A DNA stretch of 64,000 nucleotides from Selaginella tamariscina (Eukaryota; Streptophyta; Lycopodiopsida; Selaginellales; Selaginellaceae): assembly GCA_003024785.1 (NCBI GenBank), contig PUQB01000162.1, forward strand, positions 115,655 to 179,654, given 5' to 3'. Position numbers and translations under genes: made by a program. The notes under the pieces are model-generated. The model was given only the letters and a program-made list of their open reading frames with translations. It had not been told where the DNA came from and searched no databases. Shown piece by piece: positions 11,530-23,214 of the stretch; the first letter of the stretch is position 1, and each line of letters starts with the position of its first letter.

Positions 11530-12735
11530 TATAGGCGGATGGACGGCCTAGATTTGATTCTCGACGATGGACGGCCTTGATCGGCCGTGTTTAAGCCGTG
11601 GGTTAGCGCATGATCAACTTGGATGAGGCACGCGGCCTGTTTAAGGGCCTTGCCCGCGTGCCCTCCGAGCCCACGACAGTCGTTTATGCATCCGCTTTGA
11701 GTTATGTGCCGCTTGTGCTACGGGTCTGTTTAGTTAATTCGAATTAGTTATGCTTTTCAATTTTTTGTATAGGCTGATGGACGCTCCAGATTTAATTCTT
11801 GACGATGGACGGCCTCGATTGGCCGTGTTTAAGCCCCGTTAGCGCGCGAGATCAACCGTTGGACAGGGCATGAGGGGTTGTGAGGCCTGTTTAAGGGCCT
11901 TGCCCACATGCCTCCGAGCCCACGCCGGCCGTTCTCGCCTTAGTCGCCCCGGTTTCGAGTTGCGTGCCATTCCTGCTTAGTTTCTTTGTAATATAGCTAT
12001 GCTTTTCAGTTGTTATTATCTTTTTATTGTATTTGACATCTTATTGTTTTAGTTATGCTTTAGTTTTTATTTTAGTTTTAGTTTTTGCTCTATTTTTATT
12101 TATATGTAATCTTATTATAAAACTAGTTGTTCTTCTGATTTTTTAGTTTCAATATAAATGTTTATTTTTTTATTCTCTATTTTTGTTTTTGTTACGGTTT
12201 CGTGGTTTGCGATGCTATTTGATTTCGATTTTAATATAGTTATAGTTTTTGATTTTATTTTATTATTATTATGTTTTTTTTGTATTTCTAATTTTGTTGT
12301 TATAGTTATGCTTTTGACTCTTTTAATTTTATCATACCTGTTTTATTTTATTTTTGTTTCCTTTTGTTTTACTTTTTAAAAAAAATTTGTTGCTCTAGTC
12401 GTTTAAATTTCAATTTTGATATAGCTATAGTTTTCGATTTTATTTTGTTACTACTCTTTTTTTTATTCTAGTTATATTTTTTATTGTTTTACTTGAGAAT
12501 AATTTTTATTATTAGCGGCCGGTGGACGGCCCAGATTTAATTTTGATCTAGGGTTTCCAGATCGACGGTTTGGATACATCGTGTTTAAGCTTGTGTTAGC
12601 ACGCGATCAACTCGTTGGACGTGGTGAGGCCTGTTTAAGGGTCTTGCCCGCCACATCGGCCGTTTCGCATTCGTCGCCCTTGTTTTGAGATGCGTGTCGT
12701 TCGTGCGACGGGTGTGGGACGGGTGACCTAGTGGT
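11530..12735. repeat. Three spaced direct repeats of about 220 bp
   Basis: Units at about 11536-11755, 11772-12000 and 12515-12725 share the order GGATGGACGGCC / GATTTAATTCT / CGTGTTTAAGCC / GATCAAC / GGCCTGTTTAAGGGCCTTGCCC / GCCGTT. They are separated by T-rich stretches, the longest at 12005-12510, which is nearly pure T/A with scattered G and C. They may be repeated untranslated leader or LTR pieces of an unknown element. The T-rich part has an open frame (12158-12379), but its hydrophobic product follows from base composition. Confidence 0.6.
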
Positions 12736-12924
12736 TTCCTATGGTTTCTAAGGGTGTGCTGCATGTGCCCGTGCAGTCGGACTGGAAGATGGAACCCCCG
12801 TCCTCCCGTTTGAGCCGGTCAAAGTTGACTGTGCTTGAGTGTTGTTATCTCGATGTCTTGCTGTGCGACGGTGGTTTAGGGGTGGGGATGGTTGTTTAAG
12901 GGCATTGGAGTGTGGCCGCACGCT

Positions 12925-13080
12925 CTTGTGGCAACCGTTTTTGTTTTCGAGTGTCAGTCAGATGTTGTTCGTCAGAGGTATGTGCATCTTCCTGAGAGAA
13001 TTATCTAGAGGTTTAGTCATATCCTCATGGAGATGCACATTCCGGAGTTCGAGAGCCAGTGGACTCAGTTTTGCTGCTAA
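12925..13080 (+). CDS. Possible exon, unrecognised
   Basis: Plus-strand frames here read VATVFVFECQSDVVRQRY and ILMEMHIPEFESQWTQFCC, coding-like but not one uninterrupted frame. It could be a 5' exon of the gene at 13556-14631, or unrelated. Confidence 0.2.
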
Positions 13081-13082
13081 AG

Positions 13083-13114
<32 letters not shown>

Positions 13115-13135
13115 AAGAGAGAGAGAGGGGGGGGG
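13083..13135. repeat. (GT)n(GA)n compound microsatellite
   Basis: GT repeats pass directly into GA repeats and a G run. Read on the other strand this is the (CT)n(CA)n arrangement found repeatedly in the window. Confidence 0.9.
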
Positions 13136-13555
13136 GAGTATATGTATCTACAGATTTTTTCATGTATTTATATACATTTATTTGCATGAATGCTGTTGCT
13201 TATATCTGTATTTTAGCTTTGCATGTAGTTAGCACATGAAAACGTTATGAGAAGAAGATAGACATGCACGTATGAATGTATGTCTGACATGTAGATAAAG
13301 ATGGGTATATATGCGGTAGTTCTTTATAAGTTTATGATATTGCCTTCTTTTGTAAGTTCGTCTACATTTATATTAGTTCAGTTAGTTTGATATGGATAGA
13401 CATATGCATATAGTTAACTGGCATGTACAGCATATAAATTATGTTATAATATATTATGATATCTGTATATAGTTATGTATAGTTTTTACCTTATAGCTAT
13501 GTGTATATATATATATGTTCACGTATTTGTGTTTTTATTTTATGGCTTTGTCAAG

Positions 13556-14059
13556 ATCGGTTGATTACAATCGTCCGATATTCAATGGACCGCTTTCCGA
13601 CTGTGAATTCTTTGAGAGACACATAAGACTCCTCAGCAGCAGGTCTTACCAATGACACCATTATTTTCAGAGAGATCCCAGCCGCTGGATGGGAATCCAT
13701 CCTTAGTTAATCATGGATGTGGGGAATGATTAGAGCCACTGCAACGTATTCACCTTCACAGTCAATCTTCGATCCCAGTGAAGATTTATCGTCCCAGCAA
13801 AGCCAACTGTTTGGTATGTATTATTTATTTCATATATAACAGTATATTAATAATAGTATACTATGTTTCTATACATTAGTATTTTGATTTTAAATGTAAA
13901 ATATCTCCTCACATAGTGATAGTATCCACACACACAGTGCATGTCAACCAGTTGTATGTATATATGTGCATGGTGTTCGCTTGTGCACAAGTGTATATCT
14001 AGTTGTTTTGTGTATGTGTTTTGAGATGGATATATGAATAAGTACACTCTGTCTCTCTG

Positions 14060-14104
<45 letters not shown>

Positions 14105-14369
14105 AGCTGTCAATTATAGGTGGCGTTTGGGGTTCACAGTGGATATTAAGCCATCCAATATAAGGAGAAAAACTTGGATGCTCGTAAACTATATTACATG
14201 GTATTTGAAGAAAAAGTCAGGTACTACGTCACATATATAAAGATGTACATGCAATATGTGAGTTACATGCACTTTCCACGGACACACATACATGCACAGA
14301 CGTTCAGGTACACACACCCATGGAGACATACATCATTCGTAATACACAGACATACATATGTGTGTAGTT

Positions 14370-14405
<36 letters not shown>

Positions 14406-14631
14406 CATCCATACACGTATGTGTATATGTTTTTACAGACGGATTCGTGGCTGGATTTACATATTGAGAAAGAGGCAGGGATAGTGTTACTGAAGCGAGG
14501 TGTTTAACACATTGATACATAGGTGGCTACAGGGGTATTCCCGTTCCGATGTCAAGGTCAAACTCGTGCAAGTTGTGAAAGAGCTGCTGGTGGATTCCGT
14601 GCAAACAATGCTCTCGGCTGATACGGGTATC
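13556..14631 (+). CDS. Multi-exon gene, unrecognised
   Basis: Several short coding-like blocks have matching splice signals. 13556-13644 (SVDYNRPIFNGPLSDCEFFER) ends at GTCTTA. A block of about 13735-13814 (SPSQSIFDPSEDLSSQQSQLFG) ends at GTATGT. 14119-14219 starts after TTATAG and includes LDARKLYYMVFEEKV. 14439-14498 starts after TTTACAG (DSWLDLHIEKEAGIVLLKR). 14524-14628 starts after ACATAG and ends before GTATCC (GYSRSDVKVKLVQVVKELLVD). The product is acidic to mixed with a helical-looking tail. No domain was recognised, and neither the start nor the stop exon is clear. The intron near 14060 holds a (CT)n(CA)n run. Whether the gene is intact cannot be judged. Confidence 0.4.
14060..14103. 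repeat. (CT)n(CA)n compound microsatellite
   Basis: A CT tract is followed directly by a CA tract inside the presumed intron of the unrecognised gene. A further (CA)n run is at about 14371-14393. Confidence 0.9.
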
Positions 14632-14737
14632 CGTATTACATAGACATTTATAATTTCCGTATATACTTTATATATCAATTATAAGACCTTATTTTGACTG
14701 ATATTCTATTCCGTGTATATATTAACTAATATATAAT

Positions 14738-15057
14738 CAGCGAATTCAGTTGTAAGTAAATTTGCTACCGTACAGTGGTCTGAAAAGAAATTTGCTTTTA
14801 TATTAATGAATAATTTATTATAAAATATTCTATTCTATATTAGATTTTTTATTATATTCTGTGAACTGGCATATATTTTGCTGCATTAATCTCACTTGTT
14901 TGGGTGAGATACTCGCTACTGTTTGTTCTTCTATCTGCATTTTTATATAAGTGATTCATATACATATAGTAACACTGAATTATAATAAGCAAAAAATTTA
15001 ATTTTAATTAATTATGATTAATCGTGAAAGATTTTTTCCTGCCGAACAAAGTCACTG
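14738..15057 (-). mobile_element. hAT-derived MITE with 8-bp target duplication
   Basis: The 320-bp element starts CAGCGAATTCAG and ends GTTCGGCAGG-type sequence closing with CACTG on the plus strand. It is flanked by perfect TATATAAT duplications at 14730-14737 and 15058-15065. Read on the minus strand, its first about 80 bp match the left end, and the rest the right end, of the full hAT element at 28948-33052. The 3.7-kb transposase body and about 80 bp of subterminal DNA are missing. CAG termini and an 8-bp duplication are hallmarks of the hAT superfamily. It is an internally deleted, non-autonomous derivative that would depend on a hAT transposase supplied elsewhere. Confidence 0.92.
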
Positions 15058-15604
15058 TATATAATGTATCTGTAAATTCTCTCTCTCTCTCTCTCTCTCA
15101 GTGTGGTAGTATTACTCACACACACGTGCATTAACATGAATAAGTTGTTGTAAATATAAAAAATGCTTAATTTCTTTTTATTTTACTTTTTGGAAGGACG
15201 TAAACTCCATAGCTCATGTTTTTCAAAATATTAAAGCTGCTTTAAATTCAAATTAAGTTACAATTTGATACATGTATTACATAATTTGATATTTTTTAAT
15301 CTAGAATTATATTTAAATTTAAACAATCATATACAAAATAGTTTTTATCAGTATAAAGTTATGTAATCGTTCATCTAATAAACTAATCAATTTATTAGTT
15401 AAATATTTAGATAGTAAATCACATAATTCCGTAATTAATAAAACATGTAATCAAGGACCTGTTTATTTAATTAATAATTACATAAAATGTATTAAAGTGG
15501 ATTTACTTTATACTTACTGATTAAATACTTTGATGACGTGTCTCTGCGTACGCTGTACGGCTGTACGGCTTCTTGAACCCTAAAACTCAGAATTTTGAAA
15601 ACAG

Positions 15605-18038
15605 ATTGTCCTAGGGAGGGGGTTTGCCTGTTCAGCCGCAAGAATGCTACTCAAAGTGCTTGTGGATGGAAAAAATTTGTGGGCGATCTTTCTAATGGTG
15701 GCTATATCTACATACATGTAAGTTGCATTATAATGTATTGGGTAGTTAGAACACAATAGATTCCCTTAATTGATGTTGTTGATGTAGATCTTCTCATAGT
15801 TGATATGCTGATTCCTATATCAAAACAGGGGATTTGTTAGAGATCGGCGTGTAAGCATACATATCCCCGTGTTCAACTACTCAAAGCAGGCACTTTTGGC
15901 GTATAGATAATTTGGGTGGGCAATCTTTCTAATGGCGCTTATACCGACACACATTGTAAGTCATATGTGCATTATAATGTATTAGATAAGCTACATTCTA
16001 AATAGAAATGACCTGATTCCCTTTATTCATGTGCCATTGGAGAGTATATCTCTTGGTTTATAAGAAATTGCTATCCGTGGTATGATTTGAAATATACAGA
16101 GGAATAATGTAATAAGAAAGTCGAAAGAGGGCATTACTACTCATCTGTTCGAAGGTATAATTTAAGATGTCTAAGTGTGTGTGTGTCCGTTTGAAGAGTA
16201 TTTGTATTTACTTTATTTGACTATTTAATTTATGCTTATTGATATGCATACAATGTGTGTGTCCGTTTGTATTTACTTTACTTTAATAATGCATGTACAC
16301 ACAGTCACACATATTATGTATATATATCATATCTGATTATGAGTAATACAAAGTAATGTATGTATAAAATGTAAGATGTTGTGTAAGACCATAATATATG
16401 TTGATATAGTGTGTGTACTTCTGTTCTTGTGTGTATATACATGAACAATGGGATGTTTAGATTTTTATATCGGCTGACATGTATGAATGATAGGTATATA
16501 CACGATGGAAATCCATAATATGTTGCAAGGTCTACAAGAAAGCCAGCCACGCATCACGATGCTTCTTATTCAACTAATCAAGGGAAGCTATATGAATTAC
16601 AGAGATTCTTCTTACGTCAGTTTTATCAAGCTCATTTGAAAGTACTTTAACTCTCTCTCTCGTTGTGTGCATAATGATTTACATATGCTTATGCTTTTTA
16701 CATACATAAGCAGATTATAACTATGATATAGTTATATAATCAACTACCTTATGTATATAAAAAGCATAAGCATATGTAAATCACTATGCATACAACGAGA
16801 GAGAGAGAGAGAGTTAAAATACTTCAAATGAGCTTGATAAGGTTGACATAAAAAGAATCTCTATAATTCATATAGTTTCTCTTGGTTAGTTGAATAGGGA
16901 GCATCAGGATGCGTGATTGTGAACATGCTATAGATATTAATGTCGATGTACACACATTGAGCAAAAATGAGGAGGAACTAAAGATACACATGTTTTACAT
17001 GTATATCCCGAGATGCCTTCTTCAAAATGCTGTGGAATCATATGGTGCTTAGTCCATTACATTTGGTATGGTTGGCTTTTTTTGCAGACCTCACAACATA
17101 TCAAGGATTCCCATTGTGCATATATCTATCATTCATACATGTCAACAGATATAAAAATCTAAACATTCCATGTGTTCCATGTATATACACACAAGAACAA
17201 AAGTACACACACACTATATCAACATGTATTATAGTCTTACAGCATCTTACATCTTATACATACATACTTTATATTACTCACAATTAAATATGATATATAT
17301 ACATAATATGTGTGACTATGTGTACATGCATTATTAAAGTAAAATAAATACAAATAACACACACACTATATGCATATCAATAGGCACAAATCAAATAGTC
17401 AAATAAAGTAAATACAAATACTCTTCAAATGGACACACACACACTTAAACATTTTGAATTGTACCTTCGAAATAGATGGAGCAGTAATGCCCTCTTTCAA
17501 CTTTCTTATTACATTGTTTCTGTGTATATCTCAAATCACACATGGACAGCAAGTTTTCTACAAACCAAGAGATATACATCAAAATTCTTTCTCTCCAATG
17601 GCACATGAATCAAGGGAATCGGGTCATTTTTATTTAGAATGTAACTATCCAATACATTATAATGCACATATGACTTACAATGTGTGTTGATATAGGCGCC
17701 ATTAGAAAGATTGCCCACCTAAATTATCTATATGCCAAAAGTGCATGTTTTGAGTAGCTGAACATGGATATGTACGTTTACACACCGATCTCTAGCAATC
17801 CCCTGTTTTGATATAGAAATCAGTATATCAAGCTATGAGAAGATCTACATCAACAACATCAATCAAGGGAATCTATTGTTTGAAGGTATGTTCTAACTAC
17901 CCAATACATTATAATGCAACTTACAATGTGTGTCGATATAGTTACCATTAGAAAGATTGCCCATAGATTTATCCATCCGCAAGTGCTTTGAGTAGTATTC
18001 TTGCGACTGAACACGCAAACCCCGCTCTCTAGGACAAT
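15605..18038. repeat. Large foldback inverted repeat, about 2.4 kb
   Basis: The left arm (15605 to about 16720) and right arm (about 16740-18038) are reverse complements with scattered differences. The tips are ATTGTCCTAGGGAG and CTCTCTAGGACAAT. The centre is a near-palindrome near 16730, with ATGCTTATGCTTTTTA facing TAAAAAGCATAAGCAT. Each arm also contains two tandem related units sharing CAATCTTTCTAATGG and GCATTATAATGTATT. No coding domain was recognised, and flanking target duplications were not found. It could be a foldback transposon, a long-TIR MULE derivative, or a head-to-head duplication. Confidence 0.85.
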
Positions 18039-19060
18039 ATAGACTTAAGACTTTTATATATCTAACATATAGAACAAATTAAAATATCTTGGCTAAGAGA
18101 TATTGCATTTCTTTGGAGTGCATGTTTCTTTCTACCTTTCTATAGTCTTAAAAAACCATGTTCTAAGATTTTATGGAATTTGTAAATAAGAAATATAATT
18201 CTTGAAGTAAAAAGTAAAAGTTATTGTATGTAATTTCTTATTAAATAAGATTTCTTAAGAAAGACATATATGTTATGCTATCCATATAGCATAGATATAT
18301 GTGTGCATATTAAATAAAAATGACAAATTTAAATTTTATTTCTTTTTCTATTGGCATCAAGTATATTCATGGTTAAATAACGTATATCCTTAAAATATAC
18401 CTTATCAGATAGCTTAAGATAAAGCCCCCTTCAATCATTATTAACCTCAAGTTTATATCCTCTAGATATATACAATTAAGACAATAATTAATTGTATAAC
18501 ATTTCTGTAGACTGTAGTGCGACTTTACCAATGGAACTTGACTTAATGTCAAGAAGATGAACACGTGTTAAGAGGATGGTCTCACTCAAGAGTCGTTAAT
18601 GTTAGCTTTGTAAAATGTTATTTGGTTTGTGATACATCATTTAAATATTATTAAACAAAGTACATTCTTTAAACTTGTTTATTAATACTCTTTTCTATTG
18701 TTATTCCTGTTCATACATACATTTGAAAAGGAAATACATTCTTCCTATATTCCATGAATCCTAATTTACATTAAATTACTCAATTAATTATGTACCAGTT
18801 ATTATTAAAATAAATATAATCTAACTTCAGCTTTTAACAATTCTATCTCATACCTGCTTCTAGGATCACAGAGGTCATAGCACTCAAAGTTAAGACCGTT
18901 TACAATATGTTTATATTTATTTAGTAATACATATATATAAATCTCTCTCTCTCTCACACACACACAGCACGCACGCACATTTGCGGCATATCATTGTAGA
19001 TGAAACGATCGTTATTTAACACTAGAAAACTGTAAAACTGTTCATTGTGCACAGATTTAT
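18039..19060. other. AT-rich spacer with (CT)n(CA)n
   Basis: No coding pattern was recognised. A short CT then CA compound repeat lies at 18942-18967. Confidence 0.6.
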
Positions 19061-19079
19061 GAAAGTACTTGCATTATGC

Positions 19080-19277
19080 ATGCCGCAACCGCTGCCTCTC
19101 TCTGAGCTCTTCAATTGAGTTACACGCTCATCCAACATGAGTTTGATTCCACAGTTGGCTTGCATTGCTGATAGCTTAGCCCATGTACACCTCCTGCCTT
19201 GGCTTTTCTGAGCTCTGAAAGTGTCGGATTTTGTATAATCTTTGCAAATTGAATATAACACATACATGTGTTATATA

Positions 19278-19323
<46 letters not shown>

Positions 19324-19550
19324 CAAACAGTTTTACCAGTCCAAAGATTTCCAGTACTTGGTTACATCTATGTTTTACCTCCATCTCAGCAAGCTGCAAA
19401 ATGTTATACAGTTGTTTCTCATTTTCTATGTAATATACCAGTGAATTCTACTAAATAATACTATTAGTATGAATGAGAATACCTTAGCAGCAAAGTCTCC
19501 TCCATAAGCTCTAACAAGCTCCTTCAGCTGAAGAAGAGGGGCGATATGCG
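19080..19550 (-). pseudogene. 3' exons of SDP1-like patatin-domain triacylglycerol lipase
   Basis: Minus-strand blocks match the C-terminal half of plant SUGAR-DEPENDENT1 lipases, which release fatty acids from seed oil bodies. 19550-19483 encodes [19 protein letters not shown] and ends at a GTATTC donor. 19393-19321, after a TTTTGCAG acceptor, encodes LAEMEVKHRCNQVLEI and GLVKLFVQ. About 19250-19080 encodes FAKIIQNPTLSELRKA, then RRCTWAKLSAMQANCGI. The last block changes frame once between those two pieces, and the family's EGDVTVVMPA segment is missing, replaced by a (CT)20 run at 19281-19320. MULE copy 1 sits in the first of these exons. The gene is therefore interrupted and probably dead. 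Confidence 0.8.
19541..19550. repeat. Target-site duplication of MULE copy 1, left
   Basis: GCGATATGCG lies directly left of the terminal GGTCTCGG and is repeated at 28418-28427. On the minus strand it is the lipase codon stretch for PHIA. Because the next three bases also agree, the duplication could be read as 9 to 13 bp. Confidence 0.9.
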
Positions 19551-19617
19551 GGTCTCGGCGAAAAGGAGGCTCCGGCTCAGGAGGCTTCATATTATTCTAG
19601 TATATTCGCGGATATTC

Positions 19618-19675
19618 TAGGTTATTCTAGCATATTCTAGAATATTCTCAAGAATATTCTAGAAAATATATAAGT
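19618..19675 (+). promoter_or_regulatory. Heat-shock-element-like array and TATA box in the left MULE end
   Basis: ATTCTAGAATATTCT and AGAATATTCTAGAA give the alternating TTCnnGAAnnTTC pattern bound by heat-shock factors, followed by AAATATATAAG. Matching arrays are in the right end (28335-28371) and in the ends of copies 2 and 3. As the pattern is close to a simple ATTCTAGA repeat, a regulatory role is inference. The TATA-like sequence points inward, towards the 3' end of the transposase gene. Confidence 0.4.
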
Positions 19676-19728
19676 TTTTTTAATATGCCGACTGGCTTAA
19701 TAAAGCATTATCCTAAACCCTAAACCAT

Positions 19729-22545
19729 TTATCCTTGTAGCACCGGTGGGTCATGAACTCTGCAATTCACCAGCAAACGGTGGACCTCCATCTCACTGAG
19801 CGATCGCCTTTGTAGAAAATATGTGACGTCCGGGTTCAAGCCAAGCACACGGCTGACGAAGTACATGTGTACACATGGGCTCCAACTTTTGCTCTTCTGA
19901 AAGTAGAACAACTGCATGAAGGATAAGTATTAATAGTCACCTTTGCAGAGTCATTTCCTGCCGACACAACGAAAGCCTCCTTCCGTCCTCTAGCTGTCAC
20001 TTCAACATTTCTCACACACCTAAAAACGTCTTGGCCTTGCGGAAATTCTTCTCTTGTTCCTTAGACATTTTTGTTGGAGTCCGACCATACGTCCTTCGAA
20101 AGGTGGAATTGTTGTAGATCCAGCTCCACGTGGTGGCGATGGTGTTTTGTCCTTCTGACCCTCATCTACTCTTCCTGCCATCCCCTGTAAACCTTCCAGA
20201 ACAAAGCCTGCATCCTGTAGTTCTCTGACCTCCTCACTTGTCAGCTTCGTTTCCTTGAGCACAGGCCAAACCGTTGGTGGTGTTGGAATTCGTGACGAAG
20301 AATTTTGCCGTTTGGCCGTGTGAAACACCCTGAATCTTTTGGGCAGAACCACATCATCTGTTGTACATACTCCTCATTCCCCAAGGCATCAATGTACATT
20401 CGTTTTCCATAGAATCCTGGTGCTGGCACTCTGCTTGGATAACCGATTGGTTTTCCACACAGAGCAGTTCCTTCCTGATTCATCCCCAAACACTTAACCT
20501 TACTGGATGCTCCGATTCGTCTGATGGCCCACTCTGTTTGAGCAATCTCTCTCTCCAAACCTCTTCGAACCTTAACCTCTTTCTCCTGTTGTTTTGGACC
20601 ACCCGCTCTGTGTACTCTACATCATGTCTGTGTGAACGTCGAGCATCAGACTGTTCTGTTCCTGTGACTGTTCTCCTAACAGTTTGCACTCGAACGTTAG
20701 TGGTACTCGTGAACTCCGGGCTGGTCAAGTGTTCCTCGCCTTCCACCAGATTGATAATTGTTGATGGAGATACACTTTTCCCCTCAGAGAGTTTGCGTTG
20801 CACTCGTTTCAACAGAGTTTCCTTCGAAGGCCCTGACCCTGTATACCTCCCTTCTATTGCCGCTTTCACCTTCGCACTCTGCATAACTGCATCGGTGAGG
20901 TCTAACATTGTCGCCTCCAGCAGTGGTACTCTTTTGGCCAATCTTGCTCTTCTTGCTCTCGTGAATCACTTCAGCATTGTTTGTAGTTGGAACGCTCGCG
21001 AGTCCTTCTTCTGTCATGTCTCCCAGTTCCGCCATGGAGATGTGGTCCTCATGCCTGATCCACCAAGACAGCCATGTCTTCAAAGCTCGAATGTTTGACG
21101 CTCGTCCTTCCCAAAAAGACTCGAGAATTGCCAGTTGTTCTTTCTTAGATTGTTCATTCAGTGCTGCAGGCCAGGCACGAGCAAGCTTCATGTGTTCTTC
21201 GCGATGTTCTTCTGCGATCCATTTCTTTGTCACCTGACGCACGGATTGCATAAAGTGAAACAGACAGCTTCTTTCCCTCCCTTTCATCTTTGCTCCGTTG
21301 TTGAATACTTGGCGCAAGGCTATCCATATCGCTCCAGCCTCATCCGACATGAAAACCAGCAAAGTTGACATTCTCCAAACCCTGCTTCTTACAAACCTCT
21401 AGCATTGTGTTCAAGAACTTCAGCACTGCAACATTATCTTTCGCGGCACATATCTGCGTAAGCTATAGTCACCATGGATCTGACACTGTAAGAGAGCATT
21501 AGATAACTAAGATTAGAAAGTGTTATGAAGAGTTCTACAACTTACAATGGGTCATAAAGGTGTATTCCAATTGTCGCCCAGTCTGGTATACGGTGCGTGT
21601 GGTCCAGAACAACCCATTGATCATGAAGGTCTCCTCCACTTTAACACCTTCTGATGTAGTCAACTCCTGAACCCGGTCCCTCAACTATCATTTTGTAGAT
21701 CAGAGGCTACTCCTCAGCACCATGCAGTTCCATCCCTGGAACATGTATGATGTGAATGAAAGGTATTGGCAACTTTGTCTTCAGCTCCAGAAGACCCTCG
21801 TAATCCTCTCTAAAGTGTGTCTCCTTCTGTCTTGATTGTGTAATCCAGTCCCGAGTCCTAAAGGAAAGGTCACGTCAGTGTGTAGAGATCTAAAGAAAAA
21901 TACCTTCGATGGTTTGTTAGAGGTTCAAGTTTTAAGAGTAAACCAGTGTACGAGACTTCTCCTTCTTCCTTGAAAAGTTCTTCAAAGATGAGCTCATGCG
22001 CAGCTTGAAACTCAACCACTCGTTGATTGGTTCGCGAACTGTTCTTTACCATGTTGCTGACACTAGATCTGGCACGCTGAACGTTTGAAGCTAACACTGA
22101 GGGGCTGACTGGATGCTGATGAACACCTCTGTAAATGAACAACCTTGTAAAAGAAATGTCGTCTGGCAGAATGTAGTACACATAAGCCGGACAAGTGTGC
22201 ACTAGCAATGGCTCCTCTCCATAATGCTTACATTTTATGCCTATTACTTTGCCTGTCTCAGTTGTCTTTGCCTTCTCCACAGCACCCTTGAAGTGACATT
22301 CATTTGCTTTCTTCTCAAAAGCCAAGTAGGGGTAGGTAGGATTGATGCATTTGAGATGTCTGACACATGAACTTCGACTGACTTGCGTCGGAACATGCCA
22401 GTGTGTTGTGCTCGGGAGTGTCCAATGGTAGCAGCCATCCTTGCGATTCATCCCCAAGTACTTCTCTGTGCTTTCTTTCTTTGGGGGAAGTTCGTAAATG
22501 ACATTTCCATTGTATATCTGCGGTAGTTCAAAGACTCGTTTAACT
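19729..22545 (-). pseudogene. MULE transposase, copy 1 (5' truncated)
   Basis: Transposase for cut-and-paste movement of the element in the nucleus. From the N-terminal side, a Cys/His cluster at about 22400-22200 (CVRHLKCINPTYPY and IGIKCKHYGEEPLL) probably binds zinc and DNA. The first catalytic Asp region is WVVLDHTHRIPDWAT (about 21600). The second is FMSDEAGAIWIALRQVF followed by SCLFHFMQSV, the usual C-x2-H of MULEs (about 21350-21250). The Glu region is TTNNAEVIH (about 20970). A second Cys cluster, CLGMNQEGTALCGKP and FCPKDSGCF, follows, then the SWIM finger region near 19910. Introns lie at about 21500 and 21880. Several frame changes occur between these blocks, and the N-terminal part present in copy 2 is gone. 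Confidence 0.8.
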
Positions 22546-22935
22546 TCAATTTTTTTCTTTGCGGCTCAATTATTCGCATCACAATGTTTTTTTTTCCAGA
22601 GTTAATGTGTCTTCCCATTTGTGTCGGAATCCCAGAGATAAAGGGTCTTCCCATTTGTGCCGACTGAGAGTGATGGCACCATCCTGGTTCAGTCGGCAGC
22701 CATAAGGTATTTTCGATTTGTTTATTTTTTTCTTTGCGGCTCAAGTATCCGTATCACATTTTTTTTTCCAAAGTTAATGTGTCTTCCCATTTGTGCCGAC
22801 TAAGAGTGACGGCACCATCCTGGTTCAATCGGCAACCACAAGGTATTTTGAATTTGTTTATTTTTGCTTTGTGGCTCAAGTATTTCTTTTTACAGAGTTA
22901 TAATGTTAACTTAATAAAATGGCAAATATGAATTC
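22546..22935. repeat. Central hairpin repeats of MULE copy 1
   Basis: Repeated blocks contain TGCCGACTGAGAG..GGCACCATCCTGGTTCAGTCGGCA, in which TGCCGACTGA and TCAGTCGGCA form a hairpin. They alternate with a T-rich AGAGTTAATGTGTCTTCC block. The repeats lie between the two divergent genes and may contain both promoters. Only about two and a half units remain here. Confidence 0.8.
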
Positions 22936-23214
22936 TATACTTTGTATGATGGAAAGAAAAGAAAAGAACTAACCTTTGTGATACACCAATCGCATGTGTT
23001 ACTGGCAATAGTGGCATATATTCCACCCTTATAGTTAGTTATCCTTATATAACCTTAACAAATCCTTTTTGGAATGACAAAAAAGGATTCAACAATCCTT
23101 TTTTGGAATGGCAAAAATAGAACGTGATTAACACTTGATTAAGAATATTTATGAAAATGATTAACACTAAATCCTAAATCGTTAACTAAACCTACCATAA
23201 TAAATTAAGGATTT

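Noticed and set aside
12158-12379. Small hydrophobic membrane protein
   Set aside because: The Phe/Val/Leu-rich frame follows from a T-rich tract. No start context or relative was recognised.
15605-18038. Target-site duplication around the large foldback
   Set aside because: Flanks GAAAACAG and ATAGACTT do not match at any sensible offset.
20361-21098. 245-residue plus-strand open frame
   Set aside because: It is the antisense shadow of the transposase coding region. The same antisense frame recurs in copies 2 and 3 only because the transposase is conserved.
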